A DNA stretch of 34,803 nt from Chara braunii (taxonomy: Eukaryota > Streptophyta > Charophyceae > Charales > Characeae). The stretch lies in contig BFEA01000747.1 in NCBI GenBank assembly GCA_003427395.1, forward strand, positions 273,295-308,097, written 5' to 3'. The position numbers and the translations under genes were made by a program. Numbering within the stretch: position 1 is the stretch's first letter; each line of letters starts with the position of its first letter. This document shows positions 1 through 11,609 of the stretch, piece after piece. The notes below the pieces were generated by a model. That model saw nothing but the letters and a program-made list of their open reading frames with translations. It did no database searches and was not told the origin of the DNA.

Positions 1-110
1 TCCACAACTCGCTGCTCAGTCACCCGGTCACGTGTTCACAACTCGCATCCGCTCACGTGTCCACAACTCGAATCCGCTCACGTGTCCACAACTCGAGCCC
101 GCGTGAGCCC
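1..110. repeat. Short tandem repeat with CACGTG cores (about 25-bp unit)
   Basis: The string CACAACTCG recurs at 3, 37, 62 and 87. The palindrome CACGTG recurs at 29, 54 and 79, exactly 25 bp apart. The first unit is longer (34 bp). The array starts at the window edge, so it may extend to the left. CACGTG is the core of plant G-boxes, but the regular spacing is explained by tandem duplication alone, and no gene start follows closely. Regulatory function is not shown. Confidence 0.75.
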
Positions 111-1330
111 GCGCTAGAACGTTCCCGTTGGAAAGCGCGCCTGCTGTCTGAGTGCCGATTCAGGTCCGAACGAGCGAAGACGTTGCTCCCTCTGTACAGA
201 GCGCCGGCTGGCGGCGGAATCGGCCGGCATCAACTGGCACAGAATGAGACCAACGGACCGGACAGGCCCGATGGAGCTACCAACGACACAGCAAGCTCAA
301 TCCCGTAGACTGCTGGAGGTCGCTGTGCCCCGATGTCCCCGTCCAGCAGCTAGAGAAGGGGAGGGGAGGAAGACAATGCCGCCCTCCGTAAACGGCAGGT
401 GCATGCCACAATCCGAGAGGTACAACGTTGACGCGTGAATCGCAAGGGGGGGCTGGGAAACGGCAAGAACACTGCCAGCCGTTTGTCGGGTCGGGGCGCG
501 GCCCGAAGCCGACAAATGCACGGGAACGAGAAAGGTGCAAATGGGAAGAGAGGTACATATGGCCTCCGCATGCTGCCGCCGACCATGCTCACCCCTTTCT
601 CGCAAGAAGTTCCCAGCAAGGCTGCTGCACCTTACCCACTTGCTTTTTTCCTTTTCTCTTGGGAAATTGCATTTGTACACCCAGTTCCAGCGCCAACTTG
701 CATCTATGCCCGGAAAACGGCCGGTGGAAATTATTTGCATGCCCAGGACTGAGGTGGACCCACGTTGGTACCGCAAAATTGCGGTTATACCCCACTACAG
801 GAATGAACAAATTATGGACATACCCAGGCAAAATTATGGGCATACCTGGGACTGAGGTGGCCTGCCCGAATTATTCATATACCCTACTACCGATGGCTGA
901 AATTTTGCTCCAGCAGCCGTTGGGCCAAAGAGTCCACTTTGAGGGCATAAGCATAATTTCACGGTTTGAACCCGAGGCCCTGCAGAACTAGGTATGCCTA
1001 CAATTTTGCACAGGGGAAAAGTTGGGTACTATGCAAAGTTGAACGGGTTCCGGGTCCAAATGCAAATCTGCACTGGGACTGGGTATAGCCAGTATTCCCA
1101 TCTTTAAGTGGGGTACAGATGCAACTTTTACTTTTCTTTTTCTTCGAAGAAGTACGTGCAGTGGAACACGTAAGACTAACCGATAAATACAACGTCGGGT
1201 TATTGATTTCCCGATCCGGCATGTGAATTAGGTTGACCCAATTCAACGGAGAGATAGCGAGTTGCGGATGGCACGGGTCTGTATGTATAGATGGCAACAT
1301 GCAAACATACCATAGCTAGCGAACATGCAA
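111..1330. other. Gene-poor stretch with a threefold short repeat
   Basis: Several overlapping short frames exist on both strands, but none has a recognisable domain or coding-like composition. A motif of the form AAATTATGGGCATACCCAGG, partly followed by ACTGAGGTGG, occurs three times, at about 727-757, 809-828 and 831-860. This points to old repetitive DNA. I see no gene here. Confidence 0.4.
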
Positions 1331-1860
1331 ACCTTACAAGTTGTTGTTATGATGACATGTCACACAATACCCATAAACATGCGATCCTCCGTGGTTTGCA
1401 AGGTCGCAAGAGATACCAAAGTGTCGGATGAAAAGTACCATGAGGGTCTTACTTTCCAAGGTTGAGCAGCCACATATGCAATCATATATGTTCTTAAATA
1501 TACTAACTTTCATCAACCACCTTATTTTTTTTAAATTGTAATTAATTGTGGGTTTGGTGAAACATCACAAAATTGTATATTTTGTAAAGGAGCGATAAAA
1601 GATTTATCTATTTTACCGAGTTAAAAACCAATCATGACTAATGGAAGAAAAGTGATAGTTGGTTTTCAAATTAGAAAGAAGATGTTAGTTAGAAGTATGT
1701 ACAACTCTTAGAGGTGTCAGTGAAACTATATATGTTTTTTAAACTTTTTTGAATCATCTTATTAATTTGGCAATTCCCATAATTAAGGATTTTCATAGGT
1801 TAATATGTAAAAGTTTTGATGACTATGAAAATTTTCACTTACTTTATAAGTGAAAAACAT
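1331..1860. other. AT-rich spacer, no gene seen
   Basis: The stretch is strongly AT-rich with frequent stops in all frames and homopolymer patches. I see no domain, RNA gene or clear repeat. It leads directly into the SINE-like unit. Confidence 0.4.
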
Positions 1861-1861
1861 T

Positions 1862-2085
1862 GTGGATGACTGTTGAGTCAGTGGTTAAAGCATCGGTTAG
1901 AAATACGTATTGTGGTATGAGGTTCCAGGTTCAAAACTTCGTTGCCTCACACATGTGCACCAGTAAGCCATTTCATAATGCAAAAGTCACTCACATACTC
2001 TCGTTGAGAGGACGCGTGGTAAGATTTATACAAACACTAACTGTGCACCGCCCAAGGGGTCTAGGTCCATGGTTGTAGTATGTTG
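1862..2085 (+). mobile_element. tRNA-derived SINE-like element
   Basis: A box-A-like run TTGAGTCAGTGGTTAAAGC lies near 1872, and a box-B-like run AGGTTCAAAACTT lies about 45 bp downstream near 1928. This is the arrangement of an internal RNA polymerase III promoter. The region between and around them does not fold as an intact tRNA: acceptor arms do not pair and the T-arm is degenerate. A non-tRNA body of about 140 bp follows. This fits a SINE derived from a tRNA rather than a working tRNA gene. Target-site duplications were not found and the 3' end is approximate. Confidence 0.45.
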
Positions 2086-2966
2086 GATAGGGCCATGCGG
2101 AGGGCTGCTTGAGTATTTGGTCTTACGTGGTATAAAAATCATTGTCTTATTTTTGCTCCACCAAGGAGGGGGAGGAGGGATAGGTTAGGGTAGATGAAAA
2201 GGAGGAGGATTTACTGCCTAGACTGTTGATAACAAAAAACTATTAAAACCATCGATACCTCCGCGTGTGCCCTTGGAATCTGTCAGTCTTGCCAGTATGT
2301 ACTAGTTCGTGGGCGTGCCATGGTTGGACTTGGGTACAACTAGTATGTTTCTCATCATTGTGACACTTTTACGGAAGTCCACACAAAGCGAACTTAGACT
2401 ACAGTAGGGCCCATCTCGAAGGGGATAATCCTACGCACACATGGGTGTTGGTATGGAGTACGTACTTGGTACTTCTTATCCCACGGCTATCTCACGATGC
2501 CTGCATGTGGTGCTTCATCCAGGTTGGGGTATGTAAGAATTCTAATTGGGGGAATTAGTTGGTATTGTGGATTATTGGGAAACCTGGGGTAGAAAGGCAT
2601 CATACTTACGATAGGAGGGTGAGATATCACATCTTAGTGGAAGGGCGGTTCGTTGCCCATAGAGTTTGTCGGATTAGGCAAATATGGGGGATGGTTGTAC
2701 ATGCATGGACCCCACATGAGCCCGAGTCGTCCTTAACATTAGCGTTAGGGTAATGTCTGCACGAAAACGTTCGTGTTAGTCCGGTAAGCATTGATGTAGA
2801 TCACGACTTGCGATTTGAGCTTTAACATAGGTCATGGTACCGTGGTGTCATCTTGAGGTGTCTCCCCCTGGGTCCTCCCAATCCATTTGAACTCTCGATG
2901 GATTGGTACTATGGGCACCTCATGAGGCCTGACCAACACCCTCTACTACACTCGAGACTTTTCATT
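2086..2966. other. Intergenic stretch, no gene seen
   Basis: Only short frames without recognisable features occur. Near 2160-2210 there is a purine-rich GGAGG run. The stretch ends at a poly(A) tract, so it may include the body of an old retroposed sequence, but I could not identify one. Confidence 0.3.
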
Positions 2967-2986
2967 AAAAAAAAAAAAAAAAAAAA
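2967..2986 (+). repeat. Poly(A) tract
   Basis: Twenty consecutive A follow a TTTTCATT sequence. It could be the tail of an old retroposon. No flanking target duplication was recognised. Confidence 0.8.
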
Positions 2987-3012
2987 GTTGAAATCTCTGG
3001 AGCCACCAGATT

Positions 3013-3080
3013 AGTCACATCCATCATACAAAAGAGTCGTCAAGAAAGTCACATCCATTATACAAAAGAGTCGTCAAGAA
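3013..3080 (+). repeat. 34-bp tandem duplication
   Basis: Two adjacent 34-bp units (3013-3046 and 3047-3080) differ at a single base (CATCATAC versus CATTATAC). Each begins AGTCACATCC and ends GTCGTCAAGAA. The near identity indicates a recent local duplication, or gene conversion between the units. Confidence 0.9.
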
Positions 3081-3623
3081 ACCTTAGCTCTTCGGTGAAT
3101 TTTTGAATCCGCCTTGTGGAGACAATGTCTCAAAAAAAAAAAAAGGTTCATCCTTTACGTCATGTGCATCAAATTTGTTAGGGTTGTATGGCGATAGGGA
3201 GCGTTTGGTCAGCAGTGGACAATGAACAACAATCTCAGCTTCCTATCACAGACAAATTAGTCGAACTATCAATCATAACAAAAACTCAAATTGATTTTTT
3301 TACCATATTCTTTTTTTTTTAGTTACTTAATCTTGAGTTGCAATTTGATCCCTCCCCAATTCATTATGTGTCAAGTCAAACTGTGTGATTTGATCATTAG
3401 TAAAATCCATCCGTTGGACATTCATTAGCAGTTCTTTTTTTTTTCCCCTCCCTTTCTCTTACACACACGCATAAAGCCGATGAAAGTTTGACGAAGCGAT
3501 TTGGCATAGTCATTTTTTTTAATGAAGTGGTGCATAACGATACGCACACAAAAGGTGGAAAATATAATAGAAACAACTGACTTTGAGTCAAATGAGACAT
3601 AATGGGTCATTTGGTCTTCTACT

Positions 3624-3659
3624 GTTTTTATTTTTATTTTTATTTTTATTTTTATTTTT
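3624..3659 (+). repeat. (TTTTTA)n microsatellite
   Basis: About six hexanucleotide units of TTTTTA/TTTTAT lie in AT-rich DNA. The Leu/Phe-rich frame across it is a product of the repeat, not a gene. Confidence 0.9.
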
Positions 3660-5160
3660 GGTTATATTGTGTTGTTCGTTGCATTGGACAAGTGGCAATC
3701 ACATGCCCCTAATAATGAAAGAAGGTGCTACACAACTGAACATGAAAGATGAATTCAAACTCATGTTTGATTGCAACAATTCACAGACGTATTAATTAAA
3801 ACATATTGTAAATATGATTTTTTAAAATGTATCGGACCACAGTTGAGGTCCGACTTGATGAATCTTACTGTAATCATTTGCAAAAATTGATAGACAAAAT
3901 AATGAAGTGGACATGACCTCAATTTCAGTGAAGTTGGCATTGGGGAATAAGATGGACATAAAACGTATATTTTAACTTTAGTCTGTTATTAAAATTTGAC
4001 TTTTCTTTCATTTGCTATTCTAGTAGGAAATGATTGAGGTTCCTACTTCAGTTTTCAAAATTTGTTATGGTTCCTTTCCGATTTCAAATGGTTCTTTGGT
4101 TTATTTATTAAGTTGTGCGGACCGAACACAATGTTCGCACCTTATAAGCGGGGTATTAAACAATTATTTGGTTGGTTCATTAAAGTATGTGTAGAGATAT
4201 CCTCTTGCTCACTCGTGATAATTGGAAGTCAAGTGGTTTTTGCCATTCTCCCTCCGATCCTATTTGGGCAGCACGGTTAAAACATGAACGATTAAAAATG
4301 ATATGTGTCACTTGTTTTATGAATATGATATGAAGAGTATTTCATATTCGAAGGTCATCACCTTTATTCGAATTTAACTCATTTTTCCTGTTTTTATTTT
4401 TCAATTGTGTGTGGAAGTGTTTTCTATTAAGCGCTATCACACCTTTCTGATACAAACTTTATTTTTACCTTCACACACCAGATCAAGAATGTAATGAGAG
4501 TGTTATCAGGGGGTTATAAACAAGTTGTTTATGACGTCTCGTGTACAAACTCAATGTGAGTTTTGTACAACTAAGTTATTCTCATTGTTTGGGACATCAT
4601 GTAGAACTAATCATGATTGTTTCTTTTTGTACCTTTCACAGACGTGGCATGAGGCATCTTCATTTTGGAGCAAAATGCACATTGCGGTGTGATTGATCCA
4701 TACTAAAGGAAATAGCTTGCAAAATTTTACTTTTCTCACGAGTTATTCGACAGACTTCTCGCCTATAAGGTACACTGACATGTTTAATATTTTTTCATCA
4801 AAAACAATAATGATGAAGGGACTGAGTGAGAGAAGGGTCGTATGATTTATAAATATTTTTTGTTCGTTTGTTGTATGTTGTTGAAAAATGTTTACTAAGC
4901 TTCCGTTTTAAGCTTTAGAGACTTGCAAGGGAATTTTTTTTTTTGCCTACCTTGCAATTGGAACAATTACACTTTTGACTAGGCTTTCCGTACTCGTTCC
5001 GAGGGAGGTATTAAATTGTTAAATTTGAGTCATTTTTAGGACTCTCCGAACTTGCTCCTTTCATAGATGATTTTTGTACGCTGGTAGATAGGGGGTGAGG
5101 TAACCTCGTCCCTTTCTTGATGTCAACAGCCCCGATGTAAGCTAAGATGCATGGGAAACC
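3660..5160. other. AT-rich spacer, no gene seen
   Basis: The region has short frames only, all with dense stops nearby and no domains. The base composition is AT-rich until about 4980, where it becomes GC-richer on entering the dispersed repeat copy. Confidence 0.4.
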
Positions 5161-5164
5161 CCGT

Positions 5165-5645
5165 GTTGACGTTGCCGAGCGCATCAACTCCCACCAATTT
5201 TTTTGTGCAAAGGGCAAGAGCCCTCCCGGTCATGTCACGCAGAAGTTGAATAATATAATAGAGACAAACTTGGGGACAATGCAAAAATGTTCTCGTGAAC
5301 CGCTTGGACGGACACGGTTGCGTTATCACCTCACCATTCTAGCCGGGTGTGCCAATCGTACCTCTTGCCGTCCCCTACGACAGGATAGGTTCCCGCGAGG
5401 CACAACTTACCTCTCCTAAGGGGATATCACCACCCTTAGGGGCATATCTCTACTGAGCTATTGACCGACATAGATTTTTTTTTTACATGCGATCGCATAG
5501 GTAAGTCAGACGAGGGCGTTTGCTCGTTTGCTGTAGTATAGGCACGCGTGGTTAGAACGTCCTCTGAACTCGAGCGTCATTCATTTCCTAGGGCGTTGAT
5601 CTCCTAAGTACGAACCGACGTCGGTCAACTAGGACGGTCTCAACT
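5165..5645 (+). repeat. Dispersed repeat family R3, copy 1
   Basis: This region shares blocks, in the same order, with 34105-34545 (same strand) and the reverse complement of 19745-20155. The shared blocks are CCTCCCGGTCATGTCACGC-like (5222), CCCTACGACAGGATAGG (about 5374), GCGAGGCACAACTTACCTC (about 5395), a GAGCTAYTGA block (about 5455), GCGATCGCATAGGTAAGTC (about 5490), GAGGGCGTTTGCTCG (5511), GGGCGTTGATCTCC (5592) and CAACTAGGAC (5627). No coding frame is conserved across copies. It could be an LTR or other non-coding part of a transposon. The edges are approximate. Confidence 0.7.
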
Positions 5646-6955
5646 AGACGTGAAACCCGCAAATAATCCTAGTCCCTTGGACACAATCCAAAAGAGAACT
5701 ATCACAATAACTTGGATTATCACAATATTTCACAACTTGAACATAGATCGCTTGTAGTTGATACGAAAAACATATATAAGCCTAGAGAAAGTCATGTAAC
5801 AATCACGTGTCCATGTCAGCATCACAACTTAGAATACAAAAATATTCAAATATCATGAGGTAGAAAGTAATATTGATCAAATTTAGTCGATTCGGACACG
5901 ATATCCTTGTTTTGACTTGATGAGTTGAACAAAATCAAAGTTATCCATTCCATTCATATATTGAACCCGAACACATAGACGCCGCCTCTTCTCTTTTGTC
6001 TACCCAGCGTCCGTATTGCTTATGGCGCAAACCTTTTTTACGGCAATGGACGCAATGCCGCCTACTTGCGTCCACTCTAAACCTCGTTTTCATCAGGTCG
6101 GCCTTCTTAAACTACCAGTACTTCCTATAGTTGTGCCTATTAACGCGCCCCGATTTTAGGAAACGTACCGGCTACTACAGGAGTGCCCAAATTCATCCCA
6201 CTATAAACGTTTCTACCCTATTTTTTTCCACGGCCGATAGCTGGGCCAAGTACTGGTGGTTTAAGGCACCGGTTTCCCTTTCTAGCGGTGACACCTAAGG
6301 CGACCACCTATAAGGTTGTTAAATCAGCCCTTTCCTGCTCATTATTTGGGAGAGCCAATGTCCGCTCTTAGTCGTCGTGCGCCCAACCCTCTAGGAAGTG
6401 CTATGCGGTACTCCTCCTCCTCACCCGAGCACAAGACTGGGATCTAAGAAGTCCAGCCATCTCCACCGAATTGGCAGAGTACCCCCTCGTAAGAACGGTC
6501 CACTCGGGGTTGGTAACAATGCTGGCTCCGACAGCAGTAAAACCCCGCCCCAGATGCTTCCCAGAGAGAGGGAATGCGTCGCCAACTTTGAATGAAAATC
6601 ATGCATCCCTTCCTCCCTCGCAAAGTGACTTAGACGAAATAAAGTCAAAGGAGGTAGAAAATGAGAATCATTTGGACAGACACAAACGAGTTGGGTCACT
6701 TAGGATAGAACTGGAAATCCTTGGGATGGAAGCTAGGTTCATGTCAACTTTCTTCACTTAATTTATTGCCGGTCGGTTCGTTTTCCTGAAAAATCTTTAA
6801 TCCAATTACATTAAGTCTGGTTGTTCAAAACATCCATCAGGTGAGAATGAGGATGAAAATTGCCCACTTCAAAATATCAAAACCATGCAGATAAGTTGTC
6901 TTCCATACAGTTCTTTTTTATACATGTACATCCATTCAATCAAAGACCCCCCTTC
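5646..6955. other. Spacer, no gene recognised
   Basis: The first part is AT-rich; from 5980 to 6600 it is more balanced, with many short interrupted frames. I looked for reverse-transcriptase motifs in 6000-6400 and found none convincing. The frames at 6398-6760 have no recognisable domain. Confidence 0.35.
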
Positions 6956-6959
6956 CACC

Positions 6960-7740
6960 TATTTCTCCTTCTGGTCCTGTGCTGTCTCCGCTGAAAAGAA
7001 CCCCTCTGATCACGAACAATCCTCCTGAGCCCCAACTAGGGACATACCTGCTTCCCCCCCTACTTCCACCGAGGCATCCAGTTCCCCGCAACGTATGCCT
7101 CAGTCAAGCCCTTGCCCTATCTGCCCCTGCTGGGATATGATGTCATTCATCTCTCCCAGCATCTGCCCTTCCTCCCTATAGGACGTCCACCTCCCACCTT
7201 GTGATGCCCCTGTGGAGTAGAGCTTTCCCCCTCTCAACCAACTTACCATCTTGCCAGTAGTAAAACTATGTCAAACAAGGGGAGCGATAGTAAACAAGAT
7301 GACAAACAAGATGATGATGAGTAAGAAGATGGTTACTTCCTCTCTCCCCTTCCCCGCCCCTCTCTCCCCCTGTTGCTCTGCTGCCACCGCCAACGAGGAC
7401 AATCTTGATCACAAGCTGTCCTATATAAGTCTCAGCCTAGGACAGACCTACTTTCTCCACCTGCTCCCGCCAACGCATAGTTCCCCCAAAGAATGCCTCA
7501 GACCATCCCTTGCCCTTATCCGCCACTGCCGAGATCTGATGCTGGTCCGTACATCTCTCCCAGCCGAGATCTGATGCTGGTCCGCACATCTCTCCCAGCC
7601 CCAGACTCGAGCATCCCTGATTATCTGCCCACATCCCATATGTGGCTTTCACCTCCCTCCTTGTGAACACTACTGCAGAGTAGGGCTCTCCTGCTAAGAC
7701 CACCCACAATACCGGCCAAGAAACTCGTTGGCACACTACA
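6960..7740 (+). repeat. Diverged direct duplication (two ~300-370 bp copies)
   Basis: Sequence at about 6960-7259 is repeated in diverged form at about 7370-7740. Shared ordered blocks include ATGCCTCAG followed by CCCTTGCCCT (7096 and 7493), GATATGATG/GATCTGATG, CATCTCTCCCAGC (7149 and 7587), CACCTCCC..CTTGTGA (about 7190 and 7650), GGAGTAGAGCT/AGAGTAGGGCT, and a final CTTGCCAG/CCGGCCAAG. Within the second copy a 35-bp unit starting CCGAGATCTGATGCTGG is itself doubled (7529-7563 and 7564-7598, one mismatch). No coding function is seen. Confidence 0.65.
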
Positions 7741-7798
7741 ACGGAAGATTGAAATTAACAATAGAAAAAAGACGACGAATAAAGTCACTGAGATGGCC

Positions 7799-7885
7799 TT
7801 TTTTTTTTTTTTTTTTTTGAAACACAAAGCTCCGATCTATTCGTGGGGAGCATCACGTGCTGGGAACCGGGCCCAGCGTCACAGT
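7799..7885 (-). mobile_element. Poly(A)-tailed SINE-like repeat, copy A (short)
   Basis: Twenty T (a poly(A) tail on the minus strand) are followed by GAAACACAAAG and then by the family core: CTCCGATCTATTCGTGGGG, AGCATCACGTGCTGG, GGGCCCAGCGTCAC. The same core occurs at 8021-8078 in the same orientation, and at 30932-31063 and 31087-31147 in the opposite one. Relative to the long copy at 31 kb, this copy lacks the segment between the tail and the core, as in an internally deleted or truncated retroposon. Confidence 0.6.
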
Positions 7886-7904
7886 GATAGACTACTTATT
7901 TTCT

Positions 7905-7941
7905 TTCTTCTTCTTCTTCTTCTTCTTCTTCTTCTTCTTCC
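7905..7941 (+). repeat. (TTC)n microsatellite
   Basis: About eleven TTC/CTT triplets occur in a row, followed by a T-rich run. The tract separates the two SINE-like copies A and B. Confidence 0.9.
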
Positions 7942-7970
7942 TTTTTGTTTTTTTGAAGAAAGCGGCCCCG

Positions 7971-8078
7971 TCAGGTGTTAGGGGTGCTGATAAGAGTAGA
8001 CACCACTAGTTACCTCCGGGAGGCTCCATCTATTGGTGGGGAGCATCATCTGCTGGAAAGTGGGTCCAGCGTCCCTGA
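7971..8078 (-). mobile_element. Poly(A)-tailed SINE-like repeat, copy B
   Basis: The copy contains GTGCTGATAAGAGTAGACAC and then the core CTCCATCTATTGGTGGGGA, GCATCATCTGCTGGAAA, GGGTCCAGCGTCCCT. It matches the reverse complement of copy C at 30932-31063 over its whole length apart from the tail. The T-rich DNA just before it (7940-7957) could be a decayed tail. Confidence 0.65.
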
Positions 8079-8886
8079 ACATCAAAATTGCCTGTTTGAT
8101 TGAGCAGACGTATGGTCTCAATAACGGCAGGCTGTAACCTCTCCTACCAAGACAGGGAATTTGACAGGCAGGAGTACTCAACAGCCTAACTCTAGTTACC
8201 TGCATGAGAGCACTAATTAGGTTCTAGTATACATGGAGTAAAGGGGGTGATATTGGATAGGTGAGCAGACGGAAAACGGGAGCTGCTGCCCTATGCCCAA
8301 TTCTATCATCTGCTTCTCCTTCCATGTGTCGTCGTGCATTTCTCCTTGGCTGTTTTGTGGTGGATGTCTTTGTCTTGTCCAGAGGCTCTCCTTCCTAGTC
8401 CGATCCGGAGATCAGCTTCAGCATCTTTGTCAGGGACCTCTCGTCATCCTTGTCAGGGACCTCTCGTTTCTGCGTTCCGGTCTTGTCTCCTTGGTGGGGT
8501 GGGTGTGCTCTGCTCACTACCAATGGGCAGTCGTCCCGTCCTGTCTCTGGGGTGGTATCAGCCGAGCCGAGAGGAGGGGGGTTGTGTGCAGGAGCCGGGA
8601 GAGAGAGGGGGGGGGGCTCCCCTCTGCACCCTCACAAAGCACGGCCACAGGTAAGTACCAGGCCCGTAGGCCTTCCCAGCACACAAGTACCCTGGCGGGT
8701 CACACACACATCCAAGTAATCATGCAGTCCGGCAAACACACGTAAACTCAACCATCATGCAGACGCAGGTACTTCGAAATCGCAGCAGGATACGGGAATC
8801 TCAGCAACTCGCAAAGCTCAGAAAACAGCAGGTTTCCCAGCTTGCCATTTTGCAGGTCATAACAGGTTGTTGTGGTGACAGTTCAG

Positions 8887-8888
<2 letters not shown>
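8079..8888. other. Gene-poor stretch, no gene recognised
   Basis: Frames at 8293-8745 are open in two phases but have low-information content and no recognisable domain. An 18-bp unit (TTGTCAGGGACCTCTCGT) occurs twice, at 8427 and 8450, 23 bp apart. A G-rich run lies at 8574-8620. I cannot support a gene. Confidence 0.35.

Positions 8889-8954
<66 letters not shown>
8889..8954 (+). repeat. (CA)n microsatellite
   Basis: About 33 uninterrupted CA dinucleotides. The His/Thr and Cys/Val runs in the translated frames on each strand come from this tract. Confidence 0.97.
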
Positions 8955-8956
<2 letters not shown>

Positions 8957-9116
8957 CAGGGCAGAGAAAGAAAAAACGAACAAACATGGTGGCGTGCAGT
9001 CTTTTAGGAAGGTTTGAGCTTGATGGTATTTCTGGCATCGTCCTCCCAGTGCCGCCTCTTCCCCCTTCTTTTTCACCTCTCCCTCCCCCTACCCCTCTCC
9101 TTCTCCCGTTTCTTTG

Positions 9117-9757
9117 TCAGAAGACAAGTAAGGTCATGCCAAGGATACTCGTGGAATACGCCAGAAGGAAAAGAGGAGAAGGTTGTCTGTGCGAGGGCAA
9201 TGCTACAGAGCTCCTGGAGACAACCCTGCGGGTCGTTTGCCCAAAGAACACGGACTGTAAACCGGTCTGGTTTGGAGCTACTGTGGGGAGGGCGAGAGAG
9301 GGAAAGGGAATGCTGGCAGGAAGGTCAGATGGCGCAGGAGAAGGGAGAGAGCTATTTAATGAGAGAGAGGTGGGCGAGGAAGAGGATGTCATGGCCTGTG
9401 TTTGTGCTGAAATGGAAGGTAAACGATCGCTTGCTGCCCCTTTGACAGAACTTGGAACAGAATCAGAGGGATGTGGAAACGAGATGGTTTCGACACTGGA
9501 CGACATTGCAACTGCAGGTGATAACGATTCCTGTGGATAAGGATCAGCAATGTCAGTTGAAGACATGGCAATCAGGCTGCTTATCACTACCCAAGAAGCG
9601 TCTGAGGAGGGAGGACTAGATGGGGCTGATGATAATGACGAAAGTGACGATGAAGGTGATGATGAGGGTGATGATGAAGGTGTTGATGAAGGTGTTGATA
9701 AGGGAGATGGTGATAGTGGTGAAGGTGGGGGTGAGGGAGGGAGTTGGGGTTGTGGTA

Positions 9758-9789
<32 letters not shown>

Positions 9790-9868
9790 GGAGATGATGA
9801 AGGGGATGATGAGAGTGATGGCGAAGATGACGATGAAGGTGATGATGATGACTGTGGGGGTGGGGGTA

Positions 9869-9900
<32 letters not shown>

Positions 9901-11609
9901 GGGTCGACCAGACGAGAGTCATTATTATTCGCGGGAGAGCTAGGAGATGCGGGGGAAAGAGACCGTTGGGAAGAGGGGGGCACAACTGATCTGGGAGCAG
10001 AAGAGGATGATGAAGGTCGAGAGGCAGATGGCGATGGAGGTTGAACAGCAGATGCCGGTGGCGGACGAGCTGATGTTCGGGAAGGGGGAGAAGGAGCAGA
10101 CCTGCGTGCAACAGATGGCGCCGAAGCCGGAGAAGCAGATGGTGATGGACGTCCAGTGCTGGGTGAAGATGGAGACGCAAGGGATTTTCTGGAAGGGGGA
10201 GGAGAGACTGGCACTGATCTGGAGCTCTGAGCAACAGATGTCGAGAGCGACTGAGAAGCAGATGGAGGTGGAAATTCAGCAGACCTGGAGGAAGACAGGG
10301 CAGCAGAATAGGGCTCAGAGGACGGTGGAGCTGAACGCGATGGCGGCATTGTCCTTCGCGTTCTGTTGCTTTTGGAATTGGGCGAGGATGCAGGAGGTGA
10401 CCTGCTGCTGGAGGCCATGGACTCCGATTCCGACGTCGACTTCAAGTCCCGCCGAGGAGAGGAAGGACGTTCGGTTGGCTGTGCCCTCTCCTGTGATCCG
10501 TTCTCAACCTCGAGTAGTAATCGGCGTCGTAACGTGTTTTGCAAAGCACTACTTGATGACAGCACAGATGGAAGACTGAACTTTGTCACGGAGGATGACG
10601 TTGTCATGGAGGATGATGACTCACCAGGTACCGCTGATTCCGGAAGAGATCCCAGCATCTCCAGAGAGGAGGACGAAAATGGAAACGGGGAGGAGGCGGA
10701 CGAGGTGTCAATCGACCCGGTTTCGTTTCCAGGACTGAGGCCTTTCCAGAATTCAAGGGCAGTGGGAAGAGATTTGGGAGGACCTCGCAGCACCACAGGA
10801 TGGGTGGAGGATGTAGTGGGTGTGAGCGTAGTCATAGCAATGGATTGCGGACTGCCCCTTAGCACATGCCCTTGCTGTTGTTTGCCATTTGGCACCATTC
10901 TGAAGCTTCTCCTTTCTGATCTGGATCTGGCTTTGCCACTCGCAGCGAGAGATCGAGGCAGATGCATCTCCGGTACTCGGTGGCTTTGACTAGGAACGTC
11001 GTTGTTGTTGGACTTCCTCCTGTTGTTGTTCATCGTCGTCGTCTTCTCCATGGTATCAATCCTGAAAGACACTGCTTCTTCGTCTGCTTCTTTTTTTTTT
11101 TCTCTCCTCTGAGATGGCTGGGACAATGCCATGATCTCGGGAAAGGCGCTCATCAACGACATCGGCGATATGAGCACCCGTCGACCGCCGGCATCGGATT
11201 CCGGCTGCTGGAATGCTTGCACCGATCCCCAAGCTTTTGTCCGCACGGAGCTGCCCGTGCTGCTAAAGAACGGTCTGGGTTCTTGGTAAGCGGATACGAA
11301 GACAGCACGCCGCGGAGGAGGCAGAGGAGGAGGGTGAGTCTCTGAGTGTGAGGAGGGAACAAAACGAGTAGGGCAGAGAGACATATTCGCTCCGTGCAAA
11401 TCACTCACAGAAGCCACATGGGAAGATGCCTGCCGAAGCTCATCCCTCTTTGCTGCAGACGTGCTCCCTACCGGTAGTGGTGTCTCCAAAGCCGAGCGGA
11501 TTGACGATTTTGACGAGCCCCTTGCGTACCCCCCCCTTCCTCGTCCTTTTCCTTGTAAAGGAGCGGAATCTGCCAAAGATGACAATGCAGCGACTTCTTC
11601 ATCCACCAT
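9117..11609 (-). CDS. Ser/Pro-rich low-complexity protein, possibly secreted or surface (tentative)
   Basis: This is the longest open frame in the window. It is open without a stop from 11882 to the TGA at 9117-9119. The first in-frame ATG is at 11609 (context GCAATGG, favourable for plants), giving 830 residues. The open frame upstream has no ATG but encodes a hydrophobic stretch (LGFLIFLLTFIFHC) followed by VAWQA, which looks like a signal peptide; an upstream exon would have to supply the start. The N-terminal half is mixed sequence. The part encoded at about 10300-9560 is dominated by Ser and Pro, with long Ser runs over (TCA)n/(GAT)n DNA. The last residues (FLLAYSTSILGMTLLVF) are hydrophobic, as in GPI-anchored Ser/Pro-rich wall proteins. 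No catalytic domain is recognised. Partial open frames exist on the other strand, so coding status is uncertain. Confidence 0.5.
9758..9900 (+). repeat. (GAT)n trinucleotide tracts
   Basis: Two nearly pure GAT runs, at about 9758-9788 and 9869-9900, sit within a longer GATGATGAAGGT-rich zone (9640-9860). On the minus strand these encode the Ser runs of the large frame; on the plus strand they would give Asp runs. Trinucleotide expansion keeps the frame open on both strands, so openness here is weak evidence of coding. Confidence 0.9.

Noticed and set aside
1862-1950. Functional tRNA gene
   Set aside because: Box-A and box-B-like words are present, but the arms do not pair and the T-arm is degenerate; a SINE is a better fit.
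6000-6400. Possible reverse-transcriptase remnant
   Set aside because: Tried in all plus frames; no FxVMPFGLxNAP-like or YxDD-like block survived inspection.
8293-8745. 150-residue plus-strand frame
   Set aside because: Two phases are open at once, G-rich runs dominate, and no domain or conserved feature is visible.
9550-10044. Asp/Glu/Gly-rich plus-strand frame
   Set aside because: It is the complement of the Ser-rich minus-strand frame over (GAT)n repeats; Asp runs follow from the repeat.
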